Origin: Acidovorax sp. sic0104
GTDB lineage: Bacteria > Pseudomonadota > Gammaproteobacteria > Burkholderiales > Burkholderiaceae_C
Direction: 5' to 3'
Length of the DNA stretch: 64,000 bases
NCBI RefSeq assembly: GCF_019219095.1
Contig: NZ_JAHUWH010000003.1
Span: forward strand, 186,001-250,000
Part shown: positions 32,826-42,243 of the stretch, in pieces
Position numbering within the stretch: position 1 is the stretch's first letter
Layout: every line of letters starts with the position of its first letter
Translations under genes and position numbers: made by a program
The notes under the pieces: generated by a model
Databases searched by the model: none
Seen by the model: only the letters and a program-made list of their open reading frames with translations
What the model was told of the DNA's origin: nothing

Positions 32826-33677
32826 TCAATAAACCACGACCTGCGCCACCGGCGCATAGCCGTGGTTCAGCGGCCCGTGGCCACGGCCCGTGCGCACATC
32901 GGCACCAGCGGCAATGGCGCCCAGGATGTAGCTGCGGGCACGCTCCACGGCTTGCTGCAAGGGCAGGCCCAGCGCCAGGTGCGCGGCAATGGCGGACGAC
33001 AGCGTGCAGCCCGTGCCGTGCCCGTTGTGCGTGGCGATGCGCGCGGACTCCAGCCGCTGCGCCACGCCGCCGCGCATGCCCAGCAGGTCCACCACCCAGT
33101 CGCCGGGCAGGTGTCCGCCCTTGAGCAGCGCGGCGGGCGCGCCGAGCGCGAGCAGGCCATCCACCGCGCCCTGCAGCGCATCCACGCCTTCGATCGTGCG
33201 GCCCAGCAGCCAGCCGGCCTCGTCCAGGTTGGGGGTGATCACCTCGGCGAGCGGGAACAGCTCTTGGACCAGCACGCCCACCGTCTCCTGCGCGATCAGC
33301 CGGTCGCCGCTGGTGGCCACCATGACCGGGTCCAGCACCACGTGCGGCAATTGGTAGGTGCGGATGGCGTCGGCCACCACGCGCACCACCTCGGGCGAAT
33401 GCAGCATGCCGATCTTGACCGCATCCACGCCGATGTCCTGCACCACTGCGTCGATCTGGGCCTTGAGCATCTCGGGCGGAATGCCGTGGATGCCGGTGAC
33501 GCCGCAGGTGTTCTGCGCCGTGATGGCGGTGATCGCCGTCATGCCGTAGCAGCCCAGGGCGCTGAAGGTCTTGAGGTCGGCCTGGATGCCCGCCCCGCCG
33601 CCGCTGTCCGAGCCGGCAATGGAAAGCACGCGTGCGTAGCGCCGCGCCGCGTGGGGCGCCTGAGTCGAAGATGTCAT
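32826..33677 (-). CDS. thiD: Hydroxymethylpyrimidine/phosphomethylpyrimidine kinase ThiD
   Basis: A 283-residue ribokinase-family enzyme that phosphorylates HMP and HMP-P for thiamine synthesis. The substrate site is LSIAGSDSGGGAGIQADLKT near the start; the ATP/anion-hole motif is NGHGTGCTLSSAIAAHLALG near the C-terminus. VVLDPVMVATSGDRLI lies between. It is transcribed leftward, opposite to cytX and to the thiO operon, with its own promoter overlapping the second TPP riboswitch region. No riboswitch is seen on its own strand. Confidence 0.95.
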   Translation of the reverse strand: MTSSTQAPHAARRYARVLSIAGSDSGGGAGIQADLKTFSALGCYGMTAITAITAQNTCGVTGIHGIPPEMLKAQIDAVVQDIGVDAVKIGMLHSPEVVRVVADAIRTYQLPHVVLDPVMVATSGDRLIAQETVGVLVQELFPLAEVITPNLDEAGWLLGRTIEGVDALQGAVDGLLALGAPAALLKGGHLPGDWVVDLLGMRGGVAQRLESARIATHNGHGTGCTLSSAIAAHLALGLPLQQAVERARSYILGAIAAGADVRTGRGHGPLNHGYAPVAQVVVY

Positions 33678-33751
33678 GGCAAAAATTATGGCCTATGCGC
33701 CACATCAAAAAGGGGCGGCAGGGGGATGTGCTGTAATTGAATTTTCCGGAC

Positions 33752-33890
33752 GAAACAGGGGTGTCCCGCCCGCACTGTGCTCGATGCAGCGCCGGCAGGG
33801 GGACTGAGAAATACCCTGGGGCCTGAACGCACACGGTTGCCACGGCCCCGCTACCCGATCCAGGTCATGCTGGCGTGGGGAGTTTCCTTT
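33752..33890 (+). ncRNA. TPP riboswitch (thi box) upstream of thiOSGE
   Basis: Conserved elements in order: ACAGGGGTGTCCCGC, GGACTGAGAAATACCCT, CCTGAACG..., and CTACCCGATCCAGGTCATGC followed by TGGCGTGGGGAGT. The CTGAGA and the 3' arm fit the consensus better than in the cytX copy. An extra GC-rich arm is present in the P3 region. It ends about 75 bp before the thiO ATG. Confidence 0.92.
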
Positions 33891-33964
33891 CAAGCGGCAC
33901 AGCCCCGTTTTGTCCCAGGCCCTTGCTGTCGCAGGGGCGCAGCACACGGACGAACGACGACGCC

Positions 33965-35098
33965 ATGCCCCTTTCACCCTCCTCATTTGCCATCCTGGGC
34001 GCAGGCCTCATGGGCCGTCTTCTGGCCGTGGAGCTGGCCCGCCAGGGGCACCGTGTCGAGATCTACGACGCCGGCAGCCCGGCCGCCGAAGGCTCGGCCG
34101 CCACCGTGGCGGCAGCCATGCTGGCGCCCCTGGCCGAATCGGCCATCACCGAGCCTGGCGTGGTGCGCATGGGGCACCACGCCCTCACCCGCTGGCCGCA
34201 ACTGCTGGCGCCACTGGCCGAGCCCGTGTTTTTTCAGCAGGCGGGCACGCTCATCGTCTGGCACCGGCAGGATGCCGCCGAAGCCCAGCGCCTGACCCGC
34301 CAGCTGGAGACCAACCAGCGCACCGTGCCGGAGCTGCCCAGCCTGCAAAAACTCGATGCCACCGGCCTGGCCCAGGCCGAGCCCACGCTGGCCCACCGGT
34401 TTGCGCAGGGACTGTACCTGCCCGGCGAAGGCCAACTGGACAACCGCCAACTGCTCGCCGCTCTGGTGGTGGAGATGCAGCGGCTGGGGGTGCGCACCCA
34501 CTGGCACGCACCCCGCTCGCCCAACGCCTTTGCCCCCGGCAAGCCGGGCCAGCCCGACTGGGTGCTCGACTGCCGCGGCCTGGGCGCCCGGCCCCAGTGG
34601 GCCGCGCTGCGCGGCGTGCGCGGCGAAGTGGCACGCATCCATGCCCCCGACGTGACACTGCAGCGCCCCACGCGGCTGGTGCACCCGCGCTACCCCATCT
34701 ACATCGCGCCCAAGGAAGACCACCTGTTCGTCATCGGCGCCACCGAGATCGAGTCCGAGGACCTCTCGCCCGCCAGCGTCCGCTCCACGCTGGAGCTGCT
34801 GTCTGCCGCCTATGCCGTGCACCCGGGCTTTGGCGAAGGCCGCATCCTGGAGATGGCCACGCAGTGCCGCCCCACCCTGCCCGACAACCTGCCCGCCATC
34901 CGCCAGCCGCGCCCCGGTGTGCTGGAGATCAACGGCCTGTACCGCCACGGCTTCATGATCGCGCCCGCCATGCTGGATGTGACGCTGGAGGTGCTGAACG
35001 CGGGACAATCGCAGCTTTCGCAACGTTTCGACCTGGCGCTGCAGCTGGAGCCCGCCCCCGGGTCGACAGCTCCCGCCGCACCCAGCGCTTTCGCATGA
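33965..35098 (+). CDS. thiO: Glycine oxidase ThiO (FAD-dependent)
   Basis: A 377-residue FAD oxidase. It makes dehydroglycine for the thiazole part of thiamine. The FAD-binding loop is FAILGAGLMGRLLAVELARQ (residues 8-27), then EGSAATVAAAMLAPLAE (the GAS...GM region of DAAO-type enzymes). The C-terminal GLYRHGFMIAPAM is the usual ThiO ending. Its stop overlaps the thiS start (ATGA). It is first in the TPP-riboswitch operon. I chose the ATG at 33965; the frame is open to 33875 through the riboswitch. Confidence 0.93.
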   Translation: MPLSPSSFAILGAGLMGRLLAVELARQGHRVEIYDAGSPAAEGSAATVAAAMLAPLAESAITEPGVVRMGHHALTRWPQLLAPLAEPVFFQQAGTLIVWHRQDAAEAQRLTRQLETNQRTVPELPSLQKLDATGLAQAEPTLAHRFAQGLYLPGEGQLDNRQLLAALVVEMQRLGVRTHWHAPRSPNAFAPGKPGQPDWVLDCRGLGARPQWAALRGVRGEVARIHAPDVTLQRPTRLVHPRYPIYIAPKEDHLFVIGATEIESEDLSPASVRSTLELLSAAYAVHPGFGEGRILEMATQCRPTLPDNLPAIRQPRPGVLEINGLYRHGFMIAPAMLDVTLEVLNAGQSQLSQRFDLALQLEPAPGSTAPAAPSAFA

Positions 35099-35292
35099 AC
35101 ATCTCCATCAACCAGATTCCGCACGATCTGCCCGAAGGCGCCACCGTGGCGGACGCCGTGGCGGCCCTTGAGGCCCGCCCGCCCTTCGCCGTGGCGGTGA
35201 ACACCACCTTCGTGCCCAACACACGCTATGCGTCCCATGCACTGCACGCTGGTGACCGCGTGGAAATCATCTCGCCCGTGACCGGGGGCTGA
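35095..35292 (+). CDS. thiS: Sulfur carrier protein ThiS
   Basis: A 65-residue ubiquitin-like protein that ends IISPVTGG; the C-terminal GG is activated and carries sulfur as thiocarboxylate to ThiG. VAVAVNTTFVPNTRYASHAL-type core and DRVEIISP are family features. It overlaps thiO by 4 bp. A 230-bp gap with two repeats separates it from thiG. Confidence 0.95.
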   Translation: MNISINQIPHDLPEGATVADAVAALEARPPFAVAVNTTFVPNTRYASHALHAGDRVEIISPVTGG

Positions 35293-35350
35293 CTTCTACC
35301 CGCCGTAAGACAAACAGGCCCGATTTGCTACATGCATCAACGCACCCTAT

Positions 35351-35424
35351 CCGTTCGGGCTGAGCTTGTCGAAGCCAGGGCGTGCACCGAGAGTGCAAGG
35401 CATCGGCAAGCTCAGCCCGAACAG
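35351..35424. repeat. CCGTTCGGGCTGAGCTTGTCG palindromic repeat, copy 3 (degenerate)
   Basis: CCGTTCGGGCTGAGCTTGTC...CGGCAAGCTCAGCCCGAACAG with a longer, altered centre (AGGGCGTGCACCGAGAGTGC). Inside the thiS-thiG gap. Confidence 0.7.
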
Positions 35425-35460
35425 ATGATGGAACATGAAGTCCGAGCTACGTCGCCAATC

Positions 35461-35520
35461 AGAAAAACCGGCCCCTACCGATCATCCAGCAAGCGTCAAC
35501 AGCTATCAAATTCATAGTAA
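35461..35520 (-). repeat. TAGCTGC-type repeat, copy 4 (inverted)
   Basis: Read on the - strand: TTACTATGAATTTGATAGCT, then GTTGACGCTTGCTGGATGAT, then CGGTAGGGGCCGGTTTTTCT. It keeps the TAGCTG...CGCTT...GGCC-TTTT order. It ends only 4 bp before the thiG ATG. Confidence 0.7.
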
Positions 35521-35524
35521 CCAT

Positions 35525-36337
35525 ATGACCACTTCGATGCCCCAAGACCCTCTGGTGCTGTACGGCCAGCAGTTCGCCAGCCGGCTGCTGCTGGGCACCT
35601 CCCGCTACCCCTCTCCCGCCGTGCTGGAGGCCGCCGTGCAGCGCGCGCAGCCGGCCATGGTCACGGCATCGCTGCGCCGCCAGGGCAGCAACCCGGCCGA
35701 AAGCGGCAACAGCTTCTGGGAGCTGCTGCGCAAGCTCAACGTGCCGGTGCTGCCCAACACCGCCGGTTGCCACAGTGCGCAAGAGGCCATCACCACCGCC
35801 CAGATGGCGCGTGAGGTATTCGGCACGCCGTGGATCAAGCTGGAGCTGATCGGCGACGACTACACCCTGCAGCCCGACACGCTCAACCTGGTCGGTGTGG
35901 CCGAGCACCTCATCAAGGAAGGCTTCCAGGTGCTGCCGTACTGCACCGAAGACCTGGTGCTGTGCCAGCGCCTGGTGGATGTGGGCTGCCAGGCCGTGAT
36001 GCCCTGGGCCGCGCCCATCGGCACCGGGCGAGGCCCCGTGAACCCCTACGCGCTGCAGACGCTGCGCGAACGCCTTGACGTGCCCCTGCTGGTGGACGCA
36101 GGTCTCGGCCTGCCATCGCACGCCTGCCAGGTCATGGAATGGGGCTACGACGGTGTGCTGCTGAACACGGCCGTCGCACTCGCGCAAGATCCCGTGGCCA
36201 TGGCTGGCGCATTTGCCGACGCAGTGAACGCGGGCCGCACGGCCCATCGCGCGGGCGCCATGTCCGCACAAGAGGCGGCCCAGCCCAGCACGCCGGTGCT
36301 GGGCACCCCTTTTTGGCACCACGCGCAACATGCCTGA
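35525..36337 (+). CDS. thiG: Thiazole synthase ThiG
   Basis: A 270-residue TIM-barrel enzyme that builds thiazole phosphate from DXP, dehydroglycine and ThiS thiocarboxylate. The Schiff-base lysine is K105 in [11 protein letters not shown]. Other family motifs are [27 protein letters not shown] and [17 protein letters not shown]. The last shows the phosphate-binding GTG. The ATG at 35525 immediately follows a repeat. It overlaps thiE by 8 bp. Confidence 0.95.
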   Translation: MTTSMPQDPLVLYGQQFASRLLLGTSRYPSPAVLEAAVQRAQPAMVTASLRRQGSNPAESGNSFWELLRKLNVPVLPNTAGCHSAQEAITTAQMAREVFGTPWIKLELIGDDYTLQPDTLNLVGVAEHLIKEGFQVLPYCTEDLVLCQRLVDVGCQAVMPWAAPIGTGRGPVNPYALQTLRERLDVPLLVDAGLGLPSHACQVMEWGYDGVLLNTAVALAQDPVAMAGAFADAVNAGRTAHRAGAMSAQEAAQPSTPVLGTPFWHHAQHA

Positions 36338-37265
36338 TACCGTCCCAACCGTTGATACCGGCCACCTGGCGCAGCAGATCGTTGCGCACCATGCGGCCAC
36401 CTTCGCCGGCTTCGCGCCCGAGCCGGTCCCTACCCCCACCCGCCAGGACGCGACCTATCTCGCAGCCCTGCAGGCTTGCAGCGCGCTGGGATTCATCGCC
36501 CACGATGCGGAATGCGTGGCACAGGCCTGGCAGGCCCGCGCCGAGCGCACCGGCGGCGCTGCCCAGCCCGAACTGTGGCCCGACGCACCGCAGGACTTCC
36601 GGCTGCAGCCCGTGCCACGCGCGCAGGCATTCGCCCCGTGCCCGCAAGACCTGGGCCTGTACGCCGTGCTGCCCGACGCCGAATGGGTAGGCCGCATGGC
36701 CCACGCGGGCGTGCCCACGGTGCAGCTGCGCTACAAGTCCGCCGACAAGGCCGCCATCGAGCGCGAAGTGCGTGCGGCGGTGGCAGCGGTGCAGGGCACA
36801 TCTGCGCTGCTGTTCATCAACGACCACTGGCAGGCGGCCATCGCAGCAGGCGCCTATGGCATTCACCTGGGTCAGGAAGACCTGGATGCACTGAGCCCCG
36901 CCGACCTGCAGGCGCTGCGCGCATCCGGCCTGCGCCTGGGCGTGAGCACGCACGGCTATGCGGAGATGGTGCGGGCCGACGCGGTAGGCCCGAGCTACAT
37001 CGCCATGGGCGCTGTGTTTCCCACCACGCTCAAGAAGATGGCCACCGCGCCACAGGGTGTGGGCCGACTGGGCGTGTATGCCCGTCTGCTGCGCCACTAT
37101 CCCCGGGTGGCGATCGGCGGTATCGGCGCGGAGCAGTTCCCGGAGGTTCTCGCGACGGGCGTAGGCTCCATCGCCGTGGTGCGGGCCGTCGTCAATGCCG
37201 ACGACCCTGAGGCGGCGGCAGCACGGCTGATGCTTCGCATGGTCGAGCCTGCGGCGCGCGCCTAA
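36330..37265 (+). CDS. thiE: Thiamine-phosphate synthase ThiE with long N-terminal extension
   Basis: A 311-residue protein; ThiE is usually near 210. The catalytic barrel starts about residue 108 with [12 protein letters not shown] and has [10 protein letters not shown] (pyrophosphate lysine), [20 protein letters not shown] and [20 protein letters not shown]. It joins HMP-PP with thiazole phosphate. The first ~105 residues ([19 protein letters not shown]..., then [20 protein letters not shown]) match no domain I recognise. The extension may bind a partner or stem from a lost domain. Last gene of the operon. Confidence 0.92.
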   Translation: MPDTVPTVDTGHLAQQIVAHHAATFAGFAPEPVPTPTRQDATYLAALQACSALGFIAHDAECVAQAWQARAERTGGAAQPELWPDAPQDFRLQPVPRAQAFAPCPQDLGLYAVLPDAEWVGRMAHAGVPTVQLRYKSADKAAIEREVRAAVAAVQGTSALLFINDHWQAAIAAGAYGIHLGQEDLDALSPADLQALRASGLRLGVSTHGYAEMVRADAVGPSYIAMGAVFPTTLKKMATAPQGVGRLGVYARLLRHYPRVAIGGIGAEQFPEVLATGVGSIAVVRAVVNADDPEAAAARLMLRMVEPAARA

Positions 37266-37300
37266 GTACGCAGCTGCCTACCTGCCTGCCCACCCAGCTT

Positions 37301-39577
37301 TCAGGACCCGCCCTTGTGGGTCTTGGATTCCCGTTGCTCCAGCTCCAGGCGCAATTCCATCAGGTCGTTCTCCATGCCAAAGCCCACTGCCTGACCGGAG
37401 ACGGGGGGTGGTGTCACTGGCACGGGCGGCAGGTCACTGAGCGTGAGGTGGGGCGGCTCGGAGAGGTCCAGATCCAGCGGTGCCCCACGCGTGTCCAAGG
37501 CAGGCGGCGCAGGGGATGGGGACACGGCGCTTGCAGCGGACTGCTTGCGCAGCGACTCGTCGAATTCGAACTCCAGGCTGGCCGCCAGCGAGTCGAGCGG
37601 CCGGTCATCGGTCTTTCCGGCAGGCAGGGCCGAGGCCTCGGGCATTACCACGGTTTCCACCCGATCGGGCGCCATCGGCGTGGTTCGCTTGCGCGGTGAG
37701 GGTTCGCCCCGCGCACTGGCAGGAGTGGTCTGCGCGATTGCGAGCAACAGCAGCAACTCATCGTAGGCAGCCATGTCGAAGGGCTCAGCCGCGCTGACGC
37801 CGTCGCGCCGGAAAAGGAGTGCTTCCAGAAGCCCCAGCACCGACGACGATGTCCATTGCGCTTCAATCTCGGCGAGCGCATCGGTGTAGTGGTACAGCAT
37901 GCGCCCGGTACGATGAAAGCCCGTGAACTCGGGTACCTGCGCGTTGAAGGAATGCATGAACTGCGTCCGCAGCTGCGAGAACTCTTCCACGCGGCTGAGC
38001 GTGTGGTACAGCCGCAGAAGCTCGAGGTAAGCCAACGGCGAGACATCGCCCCGTTCCGCGATGTGATTCTTGAGGACTTCGATGGCCTGCTGGTGCTCAC
38101 CCACCGAGATGAAGAATTCGGCCTGCTGCTGGATGTCGAACAGCTCTTCCGGGCTCACGATGTGCAAGGCGGGCTTGCTTGCCGCAGCAGGTGTAGCCGG
38201 AGGCACCAGTGCAGCCGTGGCGGTCACTGCGGGGGCAGCAATCGCCTGGACTTTGGGACCGGGCGCGGTATCGACAAAATCAGGCACGAGCGGCGCCAGA
38301 CCCGAGCCCAGTCCTGCCTTGCGGCGTGCCGGCGAAGCCTTGGCGGGCGACGCCGGTGGCACTGCCGCAGGGGCCGTGTCCGGCGGCAGCCAAGTGTCGC
38401 CGGGATGGGGGGTGAGTCCCAACGCCTGCTCCTGTGCGGCCAGCGCCGTGTCGCGCCCTCCCATGGCGGCTACGGAATCACGCCAGGCCCGGATGGCTTT
38501 CTCCGAACCCAAGCGCAGCCGCCACAAGGCCCAGGCCGCCAGCAGCAATGCAACCGCCAGCAACCCGCCCAGCACGTACACCAGTGTGGCGGGGAAGCGC
38601 TCTTGCATCGCCTGTTCCAGTTGCTGCTGCGTCTGCGTGGCGCTGGTGCGGTCGCGGCTGGCCTGGGCGCGCAGGGCAGCCACGTCGGCCTCCAGCGCCT
38701 TCATGCGGTCTGCATCCTGATTGATGTCTTCAGGCTGTGCGTTCAACGACTTCCAGACGGCCGCAGCCTGCGCGCGTTGTGCCGATGGCTGATCGGAGGG
38801 CGTGACCAGCAGCTCTGGCGAGGCGCGCAGCGCCACGGGGCGGTCCAGCCACAACTCCAGCGGCTCGACCACCAGGCGCGAGCGCTGGGCCGCCAAGGGC
38901 GTCTCGGCCTTGCCCTGTGCAGCCGCAGCAGACGGGCGAGGCGCGGTGCGTGCAGGGGGTGGCGCAGCGGCAACGCGCGGCGCAGGCCGGCTCGCCGGGG
39001 CAGCCGCGGGCTGTGCTGAACCACTGCGGCCCTCGTCGGGAACATCCGAGGGGCGCTGGGGAGTTGTCGGGGCGTTGGCGCTGGGCAAGGGTGCTGCCGC
39101 GCGCTGCGAGGGCAAGCCTGGGGGTGCACGTGAGGGATCCGCTGCGCCGGGCAGCGCAGATGCCAGTCTGGCAACATCGACGGGGCCGCCGGATCGCGCA
39201 ACCGTGGTCGGCAGTTCGGAAAGGAATGTGTAGGTCCGCGTGACCTTGCTCGAGCATCCGGCCGCCAGCACCACCGTCAGCACCGGCTCGTCCACCGCGA
39301 TATTGGCCTGCACCCGCACGGCGGGGGGCCGCCCCCGCATGTCTGGCAGAGGCGTGACGCGCACCTTCGCATCACCGATCGGCGTATCGCCGGCCCTCAC
39401 CTGGGCAGACACGCAGGAGGACGCCACGTCGGAACCCGCATCGGGCTGCACATCGAACGACACATCCACCGGCGCACCCAACACCACCGCACCCCGGCTG
39501 CCGCCGAGCGAGAGTGCCCCGGCGCCAGCAGCTACCACCCACAGCCCGGTCCCAAAAATGGTGTTACGGATTTTCAC
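37301..39577 (-). CDS. FimV-like protein (polar/pilus assembly scaffold)
   Basis: A 758-residue protein from a GTG at 39577. It has a signal-like N-terminus, a beta-rich FimV-type domain with VVLGAPVDVSFDVQPDAG, and a proline/alanine-rich region at 145-235. A coiled coil (285-326) precedes a single membrane helix (329-352, TLVYVLGGLLAVALLLAAWA). The large cytoplasmic part contains a tetratricopeptide-like section (EELFDIQQQAEFFISVGEHQ, near 505). This order matches FimV and TspA-like proteins. No clear LysM domain is seen, unlike Pseudomonas FimV. Confidence 0.75.
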   Translation of the reverse strand: MKIRNTIFGTGLWVVAAGAGALSLGGSRGAVVLGAPVDVSFDVQPDAGSDVASSCVSAQVRAGDTPIGDAKVRVTPLPDMRGRPPAVRVQANIAVDEPVLTVVLAAGCSSKVTRTYTFLSELPTTVARSGGPVDVARLASALPGAADPSRAPPGLPSQRAAAPLPSANAPTTPQRPSDVPDEGRSGSAQPAAAPASRPAPRVAAAPPPARTAPRPSAAAAQGKAETPLAAQRSRLVVEPLELWLDRPVALRASPELLVTPSDQPSAQRAQAAAVWKSLNAQPEDINQDADRMKALEADVAALRAQASRDRTSATQTQQQLEQAMQERFPATLVYVLGGLLAVALLLAAWALWRLRLGSEKAIRAWRDSVAAMGGRDTALAAQEQALGLTPHPGDTWLPPDTAPAAVPPASPAKASPARRKAGLGSGLAPLVPDFVDTAPGPKVQAIAAPAVTATAALVPPATPAAASKPALHIVSPEELFDIQQQAEFFISVGEHQQAIEVLKNHIAERGDVSPLAYLELLRLYHTLSRVEEFSQLRTQFMHSFNAQVPEFTGFHRTGRMLYHYTDALAEIEAQWTSSSVLGLLEALLFRRDGVSAAEPFDMAAYDELLLLLAIAQTTPASARGEPSPRKRTTPMAPDRVETVVMPEASALPAGKTDDRPLDSLAASLEFEFDESLRKQSAASAVSPSPAPPALDTRGAPLDLDLSEPPHLTLSDLPPVPVTPPPVSGQAVGFGMENDLMELRLELEQRESKTHKGGS

Positions 39578-39649
39578 GATAGGTTCTATTTATGGTGCAG
39601 CCCATTCTTGCACATAAGTCCCGCTCAAGGCCAGAGCCATAATGGCGCT

Positions 39650-41173
39650 ATGAAAATTCAGTTTGACAACGTTGGAATCGTGGGCACCGGCGCCATGGGT
39701 CGGGGCATTGCACAAATCGCCGCGCAGGCCGGCAGCCAGGTTTTCCTGCTCGATGCCAACCCCGGCGCCGCCCAGGCCGCCCAGGCCGCGCTGCAGGACC
39801 AGTGGGCCAAGCTGGTGGCCAAGGGCCGCATCGATGCCGAACAGGCCAGCGCGCTGGCCGCGCGGCTGCACCCCGTGCAGGCGGTTGCGGACCTCGCGGG
39901 CTGCGACCTGGTGGTGGAAGCCATCGTGGAGCGACTGGATGTGAAGAAGACATTGTTTGCCGAGCTCGAAGCCGTGGTGCGCAGCGACGCGGTGCTGGCC
40001 ACCAACACCTCTTCGCTGTCCGTCACGGCGATCGGTGCGGGCCTGCAGCGGCCCGAGCGCCTGGCGGGTTTTCACTTCTTCAATCCCGTGCCACTGATGA
40101 AGGTGGTGGAAGTGATTGCCGGACTCAAGACCGATGCCGCCGTGTGCATCGCACTGGCGGCCTATGCCAAGCAGATGGGCCACACCCCCGTGCAGGCGCA
40201 GGACACGCCGGGCTTCATCGTGAACCATGCGGGCCGGGGCTTTGGTACCGAGGCGCTGCGCATCGTGGGCGAAGGCGTGGCCGACTTCGCGACGATCGAC
40301 CGCATCCTGCGCGACCAGGTGGGCTTCAAGCTCGGGCCGTTCGAGCTCATGGACCTCACCGCGCTGGACGTATCGCACCCGGTGATGGAGTCCATCTACC
40401 GCCAGTACTACGACGAGCCGCGCTTTCGCCCGAGCGTGATCACCGCGCAGCGTCTGGCTGGCGGCGTTGTCGGCAAGAAGGTGGGCGAAGGCTTCTATAA
40501 GTATGCCGATGGCGTGGCCCAGGTGCCGCCCGAGCCCCCCGTGCCCGTCGTGGCCGACATCCCCCCCGTGTGGGTCTCGCCCCGCGCTGCGCGGCGGGCC
40601 GAGCTGTACCAGTTGCTCAAGGACCTGGGCGCCAACATCGAAACCGGCCAGTCCCCTTCACCGCAGGCGATCACGCTGGTGGCCCCGCTGGGCTTTGACG
40701 TGACCACCGTCGCCGTGGTCGAGCGGCTGGACCCGGCGCGCACCATCGGCATCGACATGCTCATCGACGATGCCGCCACCAAGCGCCGCGTGCTGGCCAC
40801 CAACCCCGCCACGCGCGTGGACATCCGCAATGCTGCGCATGCCCTGTTCGCCCGCGACGGCAAGGCCGTGAGCGTGGTCCGCGACAGCGGCGGCTTTGTC
40901 ACGCAGCGCGTGGTGGCCACCATCGTCAACATCGCGTCCGACATCTGCCAGCAAGGCATCTGCTCGCCCAAGGACCTGGAAACCGCCGTGACCCTGGGCC
41001 TGGGCTACCCACTGGGCCCGCTGGCCATGGGCGACCGCTGGGGGCCGACCAACATCCTGGAAGTGCTGTTCAACATGCAGACCGTGTACGGCGACACGCG
41101 CTACCGCCCCAGCCCCTGGCTGCGCCGGCGCGGCGCCATCGGCCTGAGCCTCACGCATGTAGAAGAGGAATGA
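39650..41173 (+). CDS. 3-hydroxyacyl-CoA dehydrogenase (PaaH/PaaC-type)
   Basis: A 507-residue two-domain enzyme from the ATG at 39650. The NAD site is VGIVGTGAMGRGIAQIAAQA. The active-site histidine lies in GFHFFNPVPLMKVVEVI. The C-terminal half repeats the helical domain (RDSGGFVTQRVVATIVNIAS, then TLGLGYPLGPLAMGDRWG), as in PaaH-type and other long dehydrogenases. It oxidises 3-hydroxyacyl-CoA to 3-oxoacyl-CoA. An enoyl-CoA hydratase-family gene follows at 73 bp. Phenylacetate degradation is one option; general beta-oxidation is equally possible because no paaABCDE is in view. Confidence 0.9.
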   Translation: MKIQFDNVGIVGTGAMGRGIAQIAAQAGSQVFLLDANPGAAQAAQAALQDQWAKLVAKGRIDAEQASALAARLHPVQAVADLAGCDLVVEAIVERLDVKKTLFAELEAVVRSDAVLATNTSSLSVTAIGAGLQRPERLAGFHFFNPVPLMKVVEVIAGLKTDAAVCIALAAYAKQMGHTPVQAQDTPGFIVNHAGRGFGTEALRIVGEGVADFATIDRILRDQVGFKLGPFELMDLTALDVSHPVMESIYRQYYDEPRFRPSVITAQRLAGGVVGKKVGEGFYKYADGVAQVPPEPPVPVVADIPPVWVSPRAARRAELYQLLKDLGANIETGQSPSPQAITLVAPLGFDVTTVAVVERLDPARTIGIDMLIDDAATKRRVLATNPATRVDIRNAAHALFARDGKAVSVVRDSGGFVTQRVVATIVNIASDICQQGICSPKDLETAVTLGLGYPLGPLAMGDRWGPTNILEVLFNMQTVYGDTRYRPSPWLRRRGAIGLSLTHVEEE

Positions 41174-41246
41174 GGCGCCCCGCCCTCCCCTGACCGAGCG
41201 CCCGCCCGGCCCTGACAGTCCTACACCCCACCACCAGGTCACGCAC

Positions 41247-42026
41247 ATGCCCGCAGAACTCAAGAGCACCAGCCAGGGCCAGACCCTGATCCTGACCCTC
41301 AGCAACCCGGAGCGGCGCAACGCCATCGACCCGTCGATGTACGCGGCGGGCGTGGAGGCCCTGAGCGTGGCCGAGAGCAGCGCCGACATCCGCAGCGTGA
41401 TCATCACCGGGTCGGACGGCATGTTCTGCTCGGGCGGCAATCTGCAGCGGCTGCTGGCCAACCGCCAGCAGCCGCCCGAGGTGCAGGCCCAGAGCATCGA
41501 AGGCCTGCACAACTGGATCGAGACCATACGCACCTACCCCAAGCCCGTGATCGCGGCAGTGGAAGGCGCGGCTGCAGGCGCGGGCTTTTCCCTGGCGCTG
41601 GCCTGCGACTTCATCGTGTCGGCGCGCAACGCGGTGTTCGTCATGGCGTACAGCAACGTGGCGCTGTCGCCGGACGGCGGCGCGAGCTGGAGCCTGTCGC
41701 AAGCGCTCCCTCGCCAGGCCGCCGCCGAGATCCTCATGTGCGGCGACCGCATTGGTGCCGAGCGGCTGCATGCGCTGGGTGTCGTCAACCGCATTGCAGA
41801 GCCCGGCGGGGCGCTCACCGCCGCGCTGGCACTGGGCGAGCAACTGAACGCCAAGGCACCCAACGCCCTGGCCAGCATCAAGGAGCTGCTGGGCGAGGCG
41901 CCAGGGGCCAGCCTCACGCAGCACCTGGGCCGCGAGCGCGACCACTTCGTGAAGAACCTGCACCATATCAATGGCGGTGCGGGCATCACGGCCTTCCTTG
42001 AAAAAAGCGTGCCTCGCTACCAGTAG
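41247..42026 (+). CDS. Enoyl-CoA hydratase/isomerase family protein (possible alternative oxepin-CoA hydrolase)
   Basis: A 259-residue crotonase-fold protein. NPERRNAIDPSMYAAGVEAL, DGMFCSGGNLQRLL (oxyanion hole) and VEGAAAGAGFSLALACDFIV are clear. The residues after the oxyanion hole differ from those of classical hydratases (no Glu pair visible at the usual place). Proteins of this size next to a PaaH-type dehydrogenase are often annotated as 'oxepin-CoA hydrolase, alternative type', which I cannot confirm. It follows the dehydrogenase on the same strand and ends before a strong terminator. Confidence 0.85.
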   Translation: MPAELKSTSQGQTLILTLSNPERRNAIDPSMYAAGVEALSVAESSADIRSVIITGSDGMFCSGGNLQRLLANRQQPPEVQAQSIEGLHNWIETIRTYPKPVIAAVEGAAAGAGFSLALACDFIVSARNAVFVMAYSNVALSPDGGASWSLSQALPRQAAAEILMCGDRIGAERLHALGVVNRIAEPGGALTAALALGEQLNAKAPNALASIKELLGEAPGASLTQHLGRERDHFVKNLHHINGGAGITAFLEKSVPRYQ

Positions 42027-42078
42027 ACGCGCACTGCACAGGCCGCATTGCGCTGCGCACCGAGCGCCCCGCGCCCGA

Positions 42079-42123
42079 AGCCCCCGGCTTGCCGATCAAG
42101 CAGCCGAGGGCTTTTTCTTTTTT
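42079..42123 (+). terminator. Intrinsic terminator after the enoyl-CoA hydratase gene
   Basis: AGCCCCCGGCT and AGCCGAGGGCT form an 11-bp stem with one mismatch and a 12-base loop. It is followed by TTTTTCTTTTTT. It is the clearest Rho-independent terminator in the window. Confidence 0.9.
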
Positions 42124-42243
42124 GCGTGGCGCAGTCCCGGCGCGTCAGGTGAATGAGCGAGACACGCAGGTGACAACCCTGACGCAGCGCGAAGGTCCCT
42201 CACGCGACAATGGTCCCGTTTCTAGTCACGCAAAAGACAGGCC

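Noticed and set aside
33875-33964. Longer start for ThiO
   Set aside because: It would translate the 3' part of the TPP riboswitch; the ATG at 33965 aligns with the FAD-binding start.
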